DNA from: Misgurnus anguillicaudatus
Taxonomy: Eukaryota > Chordata > Actinopteri > Cypriniformes > Cobitidae
DNA: 64,000 bases
Assembly (NCBI RefSeq): GCF_027580225.2
Contig: NC_073352.2
Span: 36,147,501 to 36,211,500 of the forward strand
Direction: 5' to 3'
A program made the translations under genes and the position numbers. Positions 23,182 through 50,100 of this stretch are shown here, one piece after another (position 1 is the first letter of the stretch; each line of letters opens with the position of its first letter). Under the pieces are notes generated by a model, which was given only the letters and a program-made list of their open reading frames with translations, made no database searches and was not told where the DNA came from.

Positions 23182-24587
23182 TACCAGCGATCACATGGAA
23201 ACAAAGCAGACGTGCGCTTATAAACAGCGCTATATCAGGCATTATACTGAGATTAAACAACAAGAAAATGCCATCAAGACTTTTCTCAAGACAGTTCACT
23301 TCAGAGGTGCATTTATATAACAGCTTTGTGTCCGAAAACAGATCGGCCGAAAATTAAACACACATCCGATTTATGGCCGATATTCATAACTGGATTTCGG
23401 GATTTCCTCTGACTGCATCACAGAAATAATACTGCTTTAAATTATAAACAAAACACCTTTATCTGCACAGAGGGATGTGTTTGCGAATATGGTAGCACAA
23501 CCCGCTCTCGTTTTTAGGATACCCAAAGTATTCCCATACTGCAGATTTTAACTTTTTTTCCAGAGAGAGATAGAGGTCAGAATTTATGGTCTCTGCTCTA
23601 AATTGTCTCTGCTGTACATAAACAAGTGGCGTCTAGCAATCACGTGAAATGAAGTTGCATATGCGCAGTAGCGCAGGTTAGATCTCCTTCATTATAATTT
23701 TTTCCAAAACCGGTAATAAGCAAATGTTTACGGTATGATAATCGTACATGTTAATATCATGGTATACCGTCATTCCGTTACAACCCTAAGTGCAGCTGGG
23801 CATAAAGCCTATTGAAATCTCTTTTCTTGGACTTTAATGTAGGATTGTAGGCAACATTTAACTTCTGCAGTGAGTTGACGTAAACATGATGCACATTATC
23901 ATAATTCTGCCCGCTTCTGACTCACAGCCTGTTAGTAGTCGATGTTTTTATATTTAAAGACTTTACTTAAGACTTAACCATGATTCAAACACAAATTTTG
24001 TGCAGTGCGGAGTAGCGCTTGTTTTTTTTTTTTTTCGTTTTTACAATCACAAATGCAGACCTGGTTTTAATGTTTTAGTATCTTTACCTTACCAATCTGT
24101 TACGTTCTGCTCAAGCCGCGATGGTAAAGTTGACCGATCATTTTCTAAATTTTCTGGTTTACATTTGGGCTCGAATTAATAAGGTAGTAGAGCCGATGAT
24201 AACTCCAGGGAGCTGATTTTCCAAATATGGTAAGGCGCATCACATTTCCGTCACATGCTTGAGGTATTTGGCCAATCACGACACGGTGCACTGGTTAGCT
24301 GAGCAATCGGGGCACACCGCACTTTCTCAGAACAATGATGAGCTTTGTAGACATCAATATGTTTCAAAAAGGAGGGGCATAGAGGAGCAACAATAATGTA
24401 AGGTATACTCTTAGAACGAATGGGTTAAAAACAGCACATTAGTGTTTATTCTGGGACAACACAATAAATGCGTTGTCACAGAATCCACCCATCTCTGTTT
24501 TATTATTGAAACAACACATTTTGTGTTACTTTTAACACAACTTGTGTTATGTTTTAACACAAAATCAATACAAAATGACACAGCTTA

Positions 24588-25829
24588 CAGTTTTTTCCAA
24601 TTGCTAACACACTAAAATGACATGAACAGCACAACTATTTAAACTGACACACAGAGAGCAACACCTCTTCTTAAGTCTCCAAAAGTCTAAACACATTTCC
24701 TGCTTTACACACATTTTGCAATTCACAATGGCACTTTTTAAATGCACTGAACACGGTTCTCTGCACAAGAAATGACAATCGGACATAAAGTCACATGTTT
24801 GCCTTTTCAAAACACTACCATTCAAAATGACACTACACGAGCTAAATGGCCAATATATGTGCCACCTGCCCAAACACCTGAATGGTTAATTGTTAACACT
24901 TCAATCAGGATGTAAGCACTAGAAAAGACCACAGGAACGTCATTGGCCACAGAGCCATTATAGATGTTCCTGGCTAACGTGGTGGGAACATCACAATGTG
25001 GGCTGCCATTTCCAATATGGATGGTGTCCTCCACTGTCATGCCAACCTTGATACAACACAGCCCATATTCTCACATTTCTAGAAAGACTCCACAACATTC
25101 TCATACCATCAGAGTGTATGAATGATGCAGACCAAAGAAACCGGTATGTTGTTGTATGGCACAACGTGAGCTTTCATCGTGTATCTCCAGTCCAAAACTG
25201 GTTTGCTGACTACCAAACATTTATCGTGCAATACCTCCCACCATACTTGCCATTTATTAACCCCATAGAAGAGTTATATGGAAGGTATATGACCAGCAGC
25301 CCTTTGTGCGCATGCCTCTTTTGCAGGCTGTGGAAGAGACATATGATGAGATTGATGTTGGTGCAATTTAGGGATGGATAAGGCGCTCAAGGCGCTTCTT
25401 CCCTCGATGTCTGGCAAGGGAATATATTGCCTGTGAGGTGGACGAGGCGTTTTGACTTGTTTGGTGAAAAATAAAAAAATTCAACAGCATGTGTGTGTAT
25501 CTGCAAATATTTTTGTGCATGTGAACAATCTAATATATACAGTATTTTAGTATTATGGCAAAGCATACTAAAGAAAAGTGCACTTTTCATTATGCCCAAC
25601 TGTGTGTAGTTGGTTAGACAAAAATCTGGTAATATGAATGAAGTGTGTTCCAATTTGTGTCAAAGTTTGATTTTGATAATGTTATATGTAGTTTAGGTTG
25701 GAGTGCTTCATTTTGCAGGATATATGTGGTATTTTGCTATTTGGGTGTGTGGTTTTGTAAATTGTGTTAAGTTTTTTGATAAAACCAGACTAGTTTGCAA
25801 AATTGTGTGTTAGCAATTGGAAAAAACTG
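24588..25829 (+). mobile_element. Tc1/IS630-like transposon, 1.24 kb, TA target site
   Basis: The ends CAGTTTTTTCCAATTGCTAA and TTAGCAATTGGAAAAAACTG are perfectly inverted and each lies beside a TA (24586-24587 and 25830-25831). The interior holds a decayed transposase. A fairly young but disabled copy. Confidence 0.8.
24900..25381 (+). pseudogene. IS630/Tc1-like DDE transposase remnant
   Basis: An open stretch from 25118 encodes RYVVVWHNVSFHRVSPVQNW, then FIVQYLPPYLPFINPIEEL. The pattern (V/I)WxNVSFH...YLPPYxPxxNPIEE is the DDE core of the IS630/Tc1/mariner group. The Asp expected in WDN is His here (WHN), so a catalytic residue is lost, while the Glu of NPIEE remains. Upstream, in other frames, there are traces such as TAHILTFLERLHNIL. 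The C-terminal part after 25381 has shifted frame. Confidence 0.75.
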
Positions 25830-26064
25830 TAACGCACAAAGATGTGTAAAAAATGAACACATCCTTTTTAAGAGTGTATGTAGAAAATAATGTGTTTTTG
25901 AACCATAAACCCTGCGAACACATTGCATTACACCAAATACAAATAATATTTTTTTAACCTACATAATAGGGGCTCTTTAAGTAACACAGTGATTTCTTGG
26001 TAACTTTGAGTAATGGCTTGTAAAAACCCATCTTTATATTTTATAATTATAATTTTTGTTGCAG

Positions 26065-40348
<14,284 letters not shown>

Positions 40349-40745
40349 TTTCACTATTCTTTACTCGTTTCATTTATTGGGGCATTTCACAAAGATTACA
40401 AAATCACTTTGGACCTTTAGCAAACATTCAGGGTTGAACCGTTACGAAACAGCTTGAGTGCGCTTCCAGTGTGCCTAAACACAACCGAATGTCCTCGTAT
40501 CTTTATTGATACGAGCATGAGGTGTTATCATATCAAGTCACAGCTTTTAATAGATGAAGTTTGAATCTTGAAAGTGTTTTATATTTACCATGTCTGTATC
40601 TAATGAATATGTTGTAATGTTAACATGTTGGATTTAATTCTAGGGAACATGTAGCCCACGTGATATTGTTAATACAGGACCTGTAAACAGCTTTGTATAT
40701 ATTGTCAAAGTTGGTAACTGTAAATGGTAAAAATAAATGAATGGT
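40349..40745 (+). other. etfdh: etfdh 3' UTR with polyadenylation signal
   Basis: Untranslated sequence follows the TGA at 40346-40348. AATAAA at 40732-40737 is the first canonical polyadenylation signal downstream, giving a 3' UTR near 400 bases. The convergent ppid stop codon is at 41156, so the two 3' UTRs may come close or overlap. Confidence 0.6.
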
Positions 40746-41155
40746 TTTAATCTGCTGGTTTGCTGTAGTACAAGTTTACACCTTACACTCTACAAAGTGT
40801 GAAAAATTAAACAAATTTTGATTAAAGAGTTTCTCTCACATAAACGTACAACAGTTAAGACAAATGCAGGGACCAAAAAATGAAATAAAGCAGATGCAAT
40901 CTTAAAGGTCACCTCAAAATGTACCAAACCTTTGCACAGCAGTCACGGTAACCCTAACATCAGCTTACTTCAAATACACAGAAAGTTTTGTTTCATCACT
41001 CACAGACAAAAACTCATTTGTTACACACAGTACAGATGTTAAATATCTCTTTCCAAACTGCACAGAGAAGAAAGCATAACGGTTTATAAACCAGGTGTAA
41101 AGCAAGTAAAGATACGCAGGTAGATCAGTGAGGCTCGAGGTCAAGGCGGTTTCTT

Positions 41156-44100
41156 TTATGCAAACATTTTGGCGTAAATCTTCTTTTCTTTCTCCTTCTC
41201 TTCCTTCACTTGCTGCTTCACTTTCAGCATTTCGTTTCCAATCGCTTGAAGAACACAAGGAAAGAAGTTCAATAAATATAACAAATACATAATGCAATTA
41301 ATGAGCGATATTCAAAAATATATTTTAAAATAAAAATGTCTAAAGTGGCAAACTTGTTCTCTGATTTATAAAATTTCTGCATAACCAATTGTTGGATATG
41401 CTACAGGATGTTCTTCACAGTAATTGTATAAAGTATTTTATTTCCCTAAAGCAAAGAACTTTTGGGTCCAGGGACCCCTTACAGGAGGTGTGGGGTGAGC
41501 ATTTCCAAGGACCCCCTTATAATTTAACAGTTAAAGGAACAGTATGTAAGAAATGTATATCAATTATTCACAAAATGGCCCTGATATGTTACTAGACATT
41601 AAGAAATCATTTTCATTTCAAACACTTTTTAAATGACAATATCCTGGCCAGACCACTGTTGTCAGTGATATAAGTAGAGTTGCAGCCCTCAACTGATCTT
41701 TATGTTGTCATGTTGTGTATTGGCCACCAGTTGTCTGATTGCAGTACCAGTTTTAGCCACAAGTTTTGTGATTGCAATACCAGTTTTGGCCACAATCCTA
41801 CATACTGTTCCTTTAAGCTTTCACAATTGACTGAACTATTTTACACTCTTAAAAACAGAGGTGTTTCACGATGCCATAGATCAGGGGTGTCCAAAGTCGG
41901 TCCTGGAGGGCCTGTGTCCTGCAGAGTTTAGCTAAAACTTCCCTCACCACAGCTGCCTCAAAGTATCTAATCTGCCTAGTAATGCTGCGTTCCAGAGCCC
42001 ATCCAAACCAGTGGGATGTAGGACTTATCCTACCTCCAACTAGGAAAAGTGTACTGAAATGCCTATCGAAGTGGAACCTCCTACCGGCGAACTCGGGGGA
42101 GTTCCACCTACCCTGACTTCAGAAAAATAAGTCGGAGGACAATGGCGGCGCCCATAGATCGAGTCGTCGTGAGAGGAAATCTTCAAGAAATAGACTATAA
42201 ATTGTACTTCTCTGCTTGTAGGGTTGTTTTAGACACTGTAATTTTAACACAACTTGTTTTTTTATATTATGGCGTGAAATTATGTCGTTATATCTGTTAT
42301 CATGAAACTACAGTAAAAATATACCAAGTTACTTAGCGACATGCAGCGCTTTTATATAATGGCTCCAGAACACTTTGTAAAGATGTTTAACTTGATGTTT
42401 TACTGTAGTGTGAACTGCACAGTTCGGACCGACGTTTAAAAGTTATGTAGTCTGTACGAGCCTTAAGAAGACCGGTCGGTCGTCCATGTTTTCTGTTTAC
42501 ATTCCACTTCAAATGCCTGGAACGCTTTGAAGTAGGAGCTAGGACACTTCAAGAAGGATAAGTCCCACTGGTTTGGATGGGCTCTGGAACGCAACATAAG
42601 ACCTTGATTAGCTGGATCAGGTGTGTTTGATTAGAGACACAGGCTCTCCAGGAGCAGGATTGGACATCCCTGCCATAGATGAACCTTATTTGGTTTCTAA
42701 TTGGGGTTAGAAGTTATGCTGTAGTACCTAACCTGTCACAAATCCAATGTGGTTGAACCTCTAGAGTCATAAGGTACAATACTGTAGGATATTCATTTAC
42801 TCTGCTGTCTCTTCTGTAGTGTTTTGACACTTACGGTTTCTGCACTACTTTTGATAAAATAAGGTCATCATCTGCTGTTTTTAATTACAGTGGGGCTTTA
42901 ACTGGAAAGAAACAATGAGCCACACACAAGCTCATGGTAAATAAGGCACATTTGCCTTTAGATAAAAATTTGAGATAAATGTTCAAATATAAATGCCAAG
43001 GCCTACAGATGTCTGCTCATTTCAAACTCTAGAAAAGGAAAGTTTTTAATGGTTGATTGTTTCTCGTGGTCCGGATCCAGACTGTGGTCCACCAGTCTTT
43101 TATTATTGCATTACTGTGAAGAACCTTTTAATTAAGAACTTTTTAAAGGGTGTATTGTCTGTAAAAAAACATATTTTTTCACTACAAATAAACCCTTACT
43201 CTTTTTGACACAGAAAGGTTCTTCAGATATTATAGGTTCTTTATGGAACCATACATCCTAAAACGGTTCATTATTAGCACCTTTATTTTTAAGAGTGTAT
43301 AAGCAAACTTTTAATGAAAAGAGTAGAATAATCAAACATGATAATGAGACATAAAAGAAAACCAAACTGGATACAAGAGCAGCTGTTACTTCTTTTCCAA
43401 CTTGTACATAAAAAGGAGGCAACATCCATTTTCAACAGCATTATCGTTTAGTGATTTGGTCTTGGTGACTTAGGAGTCCTCTTGACTACCCCTAACTTTT
43501 CACAGATTTAAGCACTAAAACACATTGTGAAATACCTTTTCTAAATCAGCAAGTTATGAGTTTTTAGCCTTAAGATTTTTGTGAATACAAGGCCAGATTT
43601 ACCTTTGTCACCTGGTGCAATCTCCTGTGCTTTCTTCAAATCGATCTGAAGTGCAAAAAGAGAAAACACATTGTATCCACAGAGCTGCAAACTATTTAAA
43701 AACACTAGGTTGTGTTCAGATTAAAATGTGACTGTGGGAGTGGGCAGAAGACATTTGTGTATTTTTGTGTTCAGCGAGTTCAGTTTGTTCTGTAATTGGA
43801 GTGATCCTTGAATAACCCAATATGTTGTATATGCTGGAATTAGATGTCACATTTACAATTTGACCTTCAGAAATCCCTCTTTTTGTTTTTCCTAATTATT
43901 AGGCAGGATAAGATCTAAATGTAACTGTCAAGTTTAGTGTAAGACAACCAGAAAATATTAAAGTACAGTTGTGGACAAAATTATTAGCACCCTCAGTAAA
44001 TTTGATCAAAAAAGCTGGAAAAAGAAATCTGCATTGTTAATCCTTTATTAAATTTATTTAATAAAAATCACCAAAAAAATGTAAATTGATAAAAAATATT

Positions 44101-47100
44101 TGAAAGTGGGGGCTGTCACATAATTATTGCCCCCTTCATTGAATCCTTTTTTGTTAACCTCCATTAGCAATGGCTCCGAGTCTTATATTATAACGTCTGA
44201 TAAGGTCAGAGAATTGACAGCAACTGATCTTAGATTGTTCCTCCAAACAGAATCTCCTAACCCAAAGCAATCTTGCTGACAATAAACTCTTTTTGGTTTC
44301 ATATGGCCACAGAGCTCAGTCCTGTTTAAAGTTCCAGTATGGTGAAAGTATGTTTGTTTTTGCATGAGAGCAGAGGATTTCTTTCTTAAACTGTCTCCCA
44401 AACAACTTGTGGTGATGGAGGTGCTATAATGTTTTCTGACCTTAAGATTTCTAAAGAATATATTTCAGAGATATTTTACTCCTAAAAAGGGCGTCAATAA
44501 TTGTGTCCTGTGTGTATTAGAGAAAAACATTTATATAATAATGTAATTCCCTCTCCCCTCTTTCAGTAGTTTGACTTCAATGAGCTCGTTTACATGCACA
44601 CAAATAATGCGATTATTTCCAATAATGCGAATAAGGACTTAATCGCAGTAAGATGTTTACATGACTGGAGCTAACCTCTTCACTCCGGTTTAAATGCAGT
44701 TTTATTTTCGGATTATTCACACATAGCCCAATGCAGAGCACAAATGATGAACTCACATACATGGTCCACTGTTTTAATTTACTTGCGTTAAATGACAAAC
44801 ACGTTGTTATGGATGTAACGTTATTTCATTATTGCCGTGATGAAGATAGAAATATGACAGTGCCTGTAAAGGGCGTTCATATTAAAACGATATAAAATAT
44901 AGTTTTAAAATCGTTTTTATATTAAAGATAATAGTTCACACAACAACTATAATGATAGCGATTTTGGCACATGATGAACGATAAACCATTGACAGCCAAT
45001 CAAATCTATTTCAACTTAAAGTGCACCCGCACTTAAATGCAGTAGAAAAGCTCATTCATTGCTGAGGTCTATAACATAAAATTACCTCAGGTATCCAGAC
45101 CTGATGCAGTTGCTGTGAAATTCACTACTTAATGCTTTTTCTACCACACTGACTACGCCAAAAGGTAAGATATTATTACACAAACTTCTACATTCATTGT
45201 TTAGTTACGCGAAACGCAGCGAGTTGAGGACATCTGCTGGTTTCCCGCTGTGTAAATGCAAGAACAGCATATTTACATATTCAGTGAGATGTAAACAATT
45301 GCAAAAAGGGTTTTATTACAAGAAATAGCCAATATTAGGTAATGCCGCGCTCGTTGAGCGAATTAGCATGAAGTTATCATTATGGTGTGGTCACTAATAT
45401 ATTTATCGTTATAATTATCGTTATAATGTCCCTTAAAGATGTTATTTGAGCTGTTTTTGGATGAAGGCAGACTGCTGACAGCGAGTCGTGTTGGCAGCGT
45501 TTAAGTAAAACTTCATAATGTCAAGTTTAAAACGAATTTGTGGTTAAGGTGCACGTGCACTTCAGTTAGTGCGGTATAAATGCGATTAAACCCAGATAGC
45601 ACAGGTACGTCTGCAAGATGTCTGGTAAAGATCTGGAGATCTGGAATACATCTGGTGTGTAAAAACGTCTTATTAAGGTCTTAGAGAGAGCTGCTTTACA
45701 TACATTCTAAATCAAAAACGTCTTGCAGATGTCTTCAATATGTCTATATGACATCTTTTAGGAAACGTCTCAGAGACGTATTGCAGATGAGCAAACAATC
45801 TAAATAATACGTCTTGCAGATGTAAACGCAGACATCAAATAGACGTCTTCGAGATGTTTGTGTGCTATCAGGGAAGCGTTTACATGGACGCATACTGCGA
45901 TTATAAACGGCGTACGCCACCTCTTTTAATGCGATTATACTTACTGCGATTATGAGCTTAATCGCATTATTTTTATTTAAATTATTGTGTTTATATGAGG
46001 TAAGGTATAATCGCAGTATTGTCAAAATCCCATTATAATCGCATTAAAAGGGTGCATGTAAACGTGGTCAATGAAACACTGTATTCTTATATAAAGCTCA
46101 AAAGTAGAAACAGAGATATATTTTTACAGCTTTCTTATTTACCAAGGGTGCAAATATTTCTTTCCACTTTAAAGGGAACTGCATGTGTGTTCCCTTTCCT
46201 CAATGAACGCAAGTTGCTACCACTTAGCCACAGGAATGAAACGGCATCATGATACTGTGGTGTATATTTTGGTTTTAAATACTTTGATTATTCAATTCCA
46301 ACCAGAAAGATTGCAAGCTACGTTTGTATTTATTCAGACTGAGTGTGATGAAATATAGTTTGTGTATTTCTATATGTGTGATGTTGGTACCATGGCTTTA
46401 TTAAATTCGTTCAGTCCCTGCCAGGCCTGAGCTCTTCTGAACAGCGCTTTAGTGTTTGTCTGGTTCAGCTGCAAGGCCTGAGAGGAGAACAATACAACAA
46501 CACATTTTATTAAATTATTATTCTGCATAAAAGAAGTGCTAAAAATACAAGACCTTTGAACAAATGAGCCATTTGAATTCATTTTTACTCTTTCTATTAT
46601 AGAAATCAGCGACACACGTTAGCGACTGTGCCATGGTTATTTCAAAAGTGCTGAATGTCTCAGAAATGCGAAACGTTGTTGCGAAACATCTTGAAGTTTG
46701 GTACAAGTCCAAGTGGACACTTGTGTCATCTCAAATGTCTTGAGGTGTCACGTTACCTCATCACAGCTTGCAATCGCTTCTTGCCAGAGCTTTAGTTTAA
46801 GTTTGCAAGCAGCAGTGTTGAGAATGCAGCTCAGGGCTGTTGGCTCCAGTTTCTTTTGGACACTATCATCATTTTCATCGTCTATAATGTTGCCATGGTG
46901 TTCTAAGTACCTGCGGACCAAAAGAAAAAACTTTAGTGACACTGCTAGATTCAATAAATGTGCAAAATTGTCTCTGCATCGGGAAATGGATGTGTTTGCA
47001 TTTAATTACATAGTCAGACAAAAAGCAAGAAATCTTCGCTATAATTGTTGAAATGAACTCAAAAGCTGTTTGTTCAATGTCAGCAGTGTGGTGTAGTAGT

Positions 47101-50100
47101 AAATTAATAACGTAATCCAAAGTCGGTCCTGGAGGGCCTGTGTCCTGCAGAGTTTAGCTAAAACTTCCCTCAACACACCTGCCTCAAAGTATCTAGTCTG
47201 CCTAGTTAGTAAGACCTTGATTAGCTGGATCAGGTGTGCTTGATTAGGAATGGAATAAAACTCTGCAGAGACACCGGCCCTCCAGGAGCAGAAGTGGACA
47301 CCCCTGACGTAATCTAATGACAGAAGTGTTCACCTGAGAGCTTTTGAATACTTTCTAATGGCAGACTGCCACTCCTGAGCTTTAAAGAAGTTATTTCCAA
47401 TATTCTTGATATCCTCTGCCACAGGCAAGACTTTATCCGTCTAGAAAGAGAAAAACAAAAAACATTAATTTCTTTTCAGGCATGGCTGTATTCTGCCTAG
47501 CTGCTGTATCAGTCTGTCGCTAGTTGCATATAGTGGTATGTGCAGGATGATATAAGAAAAGATGCAGAGATATAGTCACATCTTTAAAGTCCACATCTGA
47601 ATCCTCGGGGAAATCTGGATATAAGTCTCCCGAGCCATCGTTCGGAGCGATCCCCCACTCATCTCCTGCTTTGTGTTCTCCACATTCAGCAATTATGCAG
47701 GGCTAAGGGACCCAAAGAAATGACCGTTACAATCGATTTAAAGCTTTTTGGCCACACACGGCAGATATAAAAATTTCCTTTTTTCCTTTTCAGAGAGAGA
47801 GAGAGTTAAAGGCCCATACTGTATCTCCTCCTTCAAAAACATGAATTCATCATATTCAGTGAGTTCACATGATGAGAACAGGTGATAGATTTAATCTTAT
47901 TATGGTTTATTCTTGACTAGTGTAACCAAATGCATGTGAAAGTAAGATCTCAGACACACTTGTCCATCTATTTCGCCTAAAGCTCACATAACACAGAACG
48001 TTTTTGCCAATCTAATGTTAATCTTTGTTACTTATAGAGTAGGGTTTCATCCTTCATATGTCCAAAGAGTCTTTTGTGTTGTCAGCTAAATTAAAAGACA
48101 GAACGCCGGAAAAAACTCAAACACTTGAAGGCGAACGGTGGGCGGAGCTGAAGAGTTCCAAATACTCACAGACTTTGGATACAAATCTATCAGCTGTGAC
48201 ATCGATGGAAATCAAACTTAAGTAAAAACTTTTTTATTAAATAACTATGGTTTACAGTCAGATATAGCCTTACACGTTACATATATTAATTAATCCTTGT
48301 TTGTTTATCCGCTATTTTAATAAAAAATATGACGTAAATCTTGATGTGTGTTTTCTGCATTAGCAATCTTCTCCAAAATGCAGCCAGGGAACAACAAACA
48401 TAAACCAATTCGCAATTACGTTGCTGTCTGGAAAAAACGAATTGCATCCACCGTTGTCTTAAGACATCATGTAAAGCTAAATACGTTTTTTTCTCCTTAC
48501 ATCCAAAAACACACTTCTTTTGTCGATCCATCTTCGAACAGATTTGTGTTCGAGTTGTTGCGTGCTGTGCAGTGATACCGGTGACTTCTACTTGACGAAG
48601 CAATGCTAATGCGTGTTCTCGCTCTCACTTGCCGTGCAGGGCAGGCGTGTTTTGTGGGCGTAAAGCCCCATAAAAGGATTAGGGGGTCAATCAGTCATAA
48701 TGGATACCCCTGTTAAAAAAAACCCTTTCTGAAACTTGTAGGAAAAAGGAGGCGTGAGTTTGGCCCAGAAATACTCCATCACAAGCTCAACTGATTTTTT
48801 GACCTTGTTCACACTATGAGTCCATATCTGATTTTGGTGCATATCCGATCTGACAGATTCACTGTCCACACTGTGTATCACAACTGTTCAGATCCGATCT
48901 GTGCGTCCTGTAGTGTTCTGCTGTTTTCCTGTTTCTATGGCAATGACGTCACGCTGGCATGACAACCTGCCTCGGCATCTGATGTGATTACGTTTAACAT
49001 AACGCGGCAGCTCGACTTAACCTAAAAGCTACAAAAATGCAATCAGAGCGGTCAGACTGAATTGGATTTCCAGAAATACAATTTGAAAAGGATTTCAAGC
49101 CACCTCTGGATGTAGCCTGAAATGGCTTAGAAAAAAAAATTCATGTGGTTTTTGACCATTGACACGTGATTGGATTCCAATCAGATATGCACCAAAATCG
49201 GATTTGGACCGACAGTGTGAACATGGTCCTTGACACTTTGCTTATGTTTAGCATGTTCATCCTTTGAATAATAAATTTAAACATCTGCCATCTAGAAGAG
49301 TTGAATTTCCATATTGTAGAATTAGGCGGTATAGAAACAGCGTTGTGCCAGCTGTTATCACTCAGTTGAATAAGAATGTGTCTTAGGAACACATTTTATT
49401 TTTAGTGATGCTGAGAACCTTAAAGGGAATTTTTATCATATATGTTGTATAAATGTTTTGTCTGTAAAATGTGGAGACTTGTGAACTCTTAACACTGCAT
49501 ACTTAGTCTACCTATGGCTACAAATATAGTGAACCTGAACAACTTTTAAACTGTGTTAATACGTCAGAATGCATGAAATAGCATTAAACCCCCCCCCCCC
49601 CTTTAAAGGGATAGTTCGGCCAAAAACGATATTAAACCCATGATTTACTCACCCCCAAGCTGTCCGAGTTGCATATGTCCATCGTTTTTCAGACAAACAC
49701 ATTTTCTGATATTATAGAAAATATTTTAGAAATTTCTGTTTATTAAATGTAATGTTACGGTGTCCAGAAATAGTCCACGACATTCAAGTCCAAAAAAAGT
49801 GCGTCCATCCTTCACAAATTAAATCCAAACGGCTCCAGGATGATAAACAAAGGTCTTCTGAGGGTAATCCGTGCGGTGTTGTTGTAGAAATATCCATATT
49901 TAAAATGTTATTAACTTTATTAACTAGCTTCCGGTAGCGCCGCCATCTTAGACTCAGGAGAGAGTGTGTACGTAGTGTACGCACTTTTCTTAGTGACGTA
50001 TGACAAATCGGAGGGCGGGGGGACAGAGCAGCAGCAGAGAAACCGCTGTCTATGCTGCGTAAGCGCTCATCCTGAATGCATATGACTCTAAAATGGCGGC

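Larger units (their letters stand above)
22585..25980. mobile_element. TTAA-flanked composite element in putative etfdh intron 1
   Basis: The ends TTAAAGAGCCCCTATT (22585) and AATAGGGGCTCTTTAA (25980) are inverted and bounded by TTAA, as in piggyBac- or Kolobok-type elements. Inside lies a second inverted pair (AATAGGCTTTATGCCCAGCTGC at 22714 and its complement near 23815), a GA microsatellite and a Tc1/IS630-like element. The 3.4 kb thus looks like successive nested insertions. Confidence 0.6.

Noticed and set aside
23124..23357. Arg-Glu repeat ORFs
   Set aside because: Direct translation of the (GA)n microsatellite in two frames.
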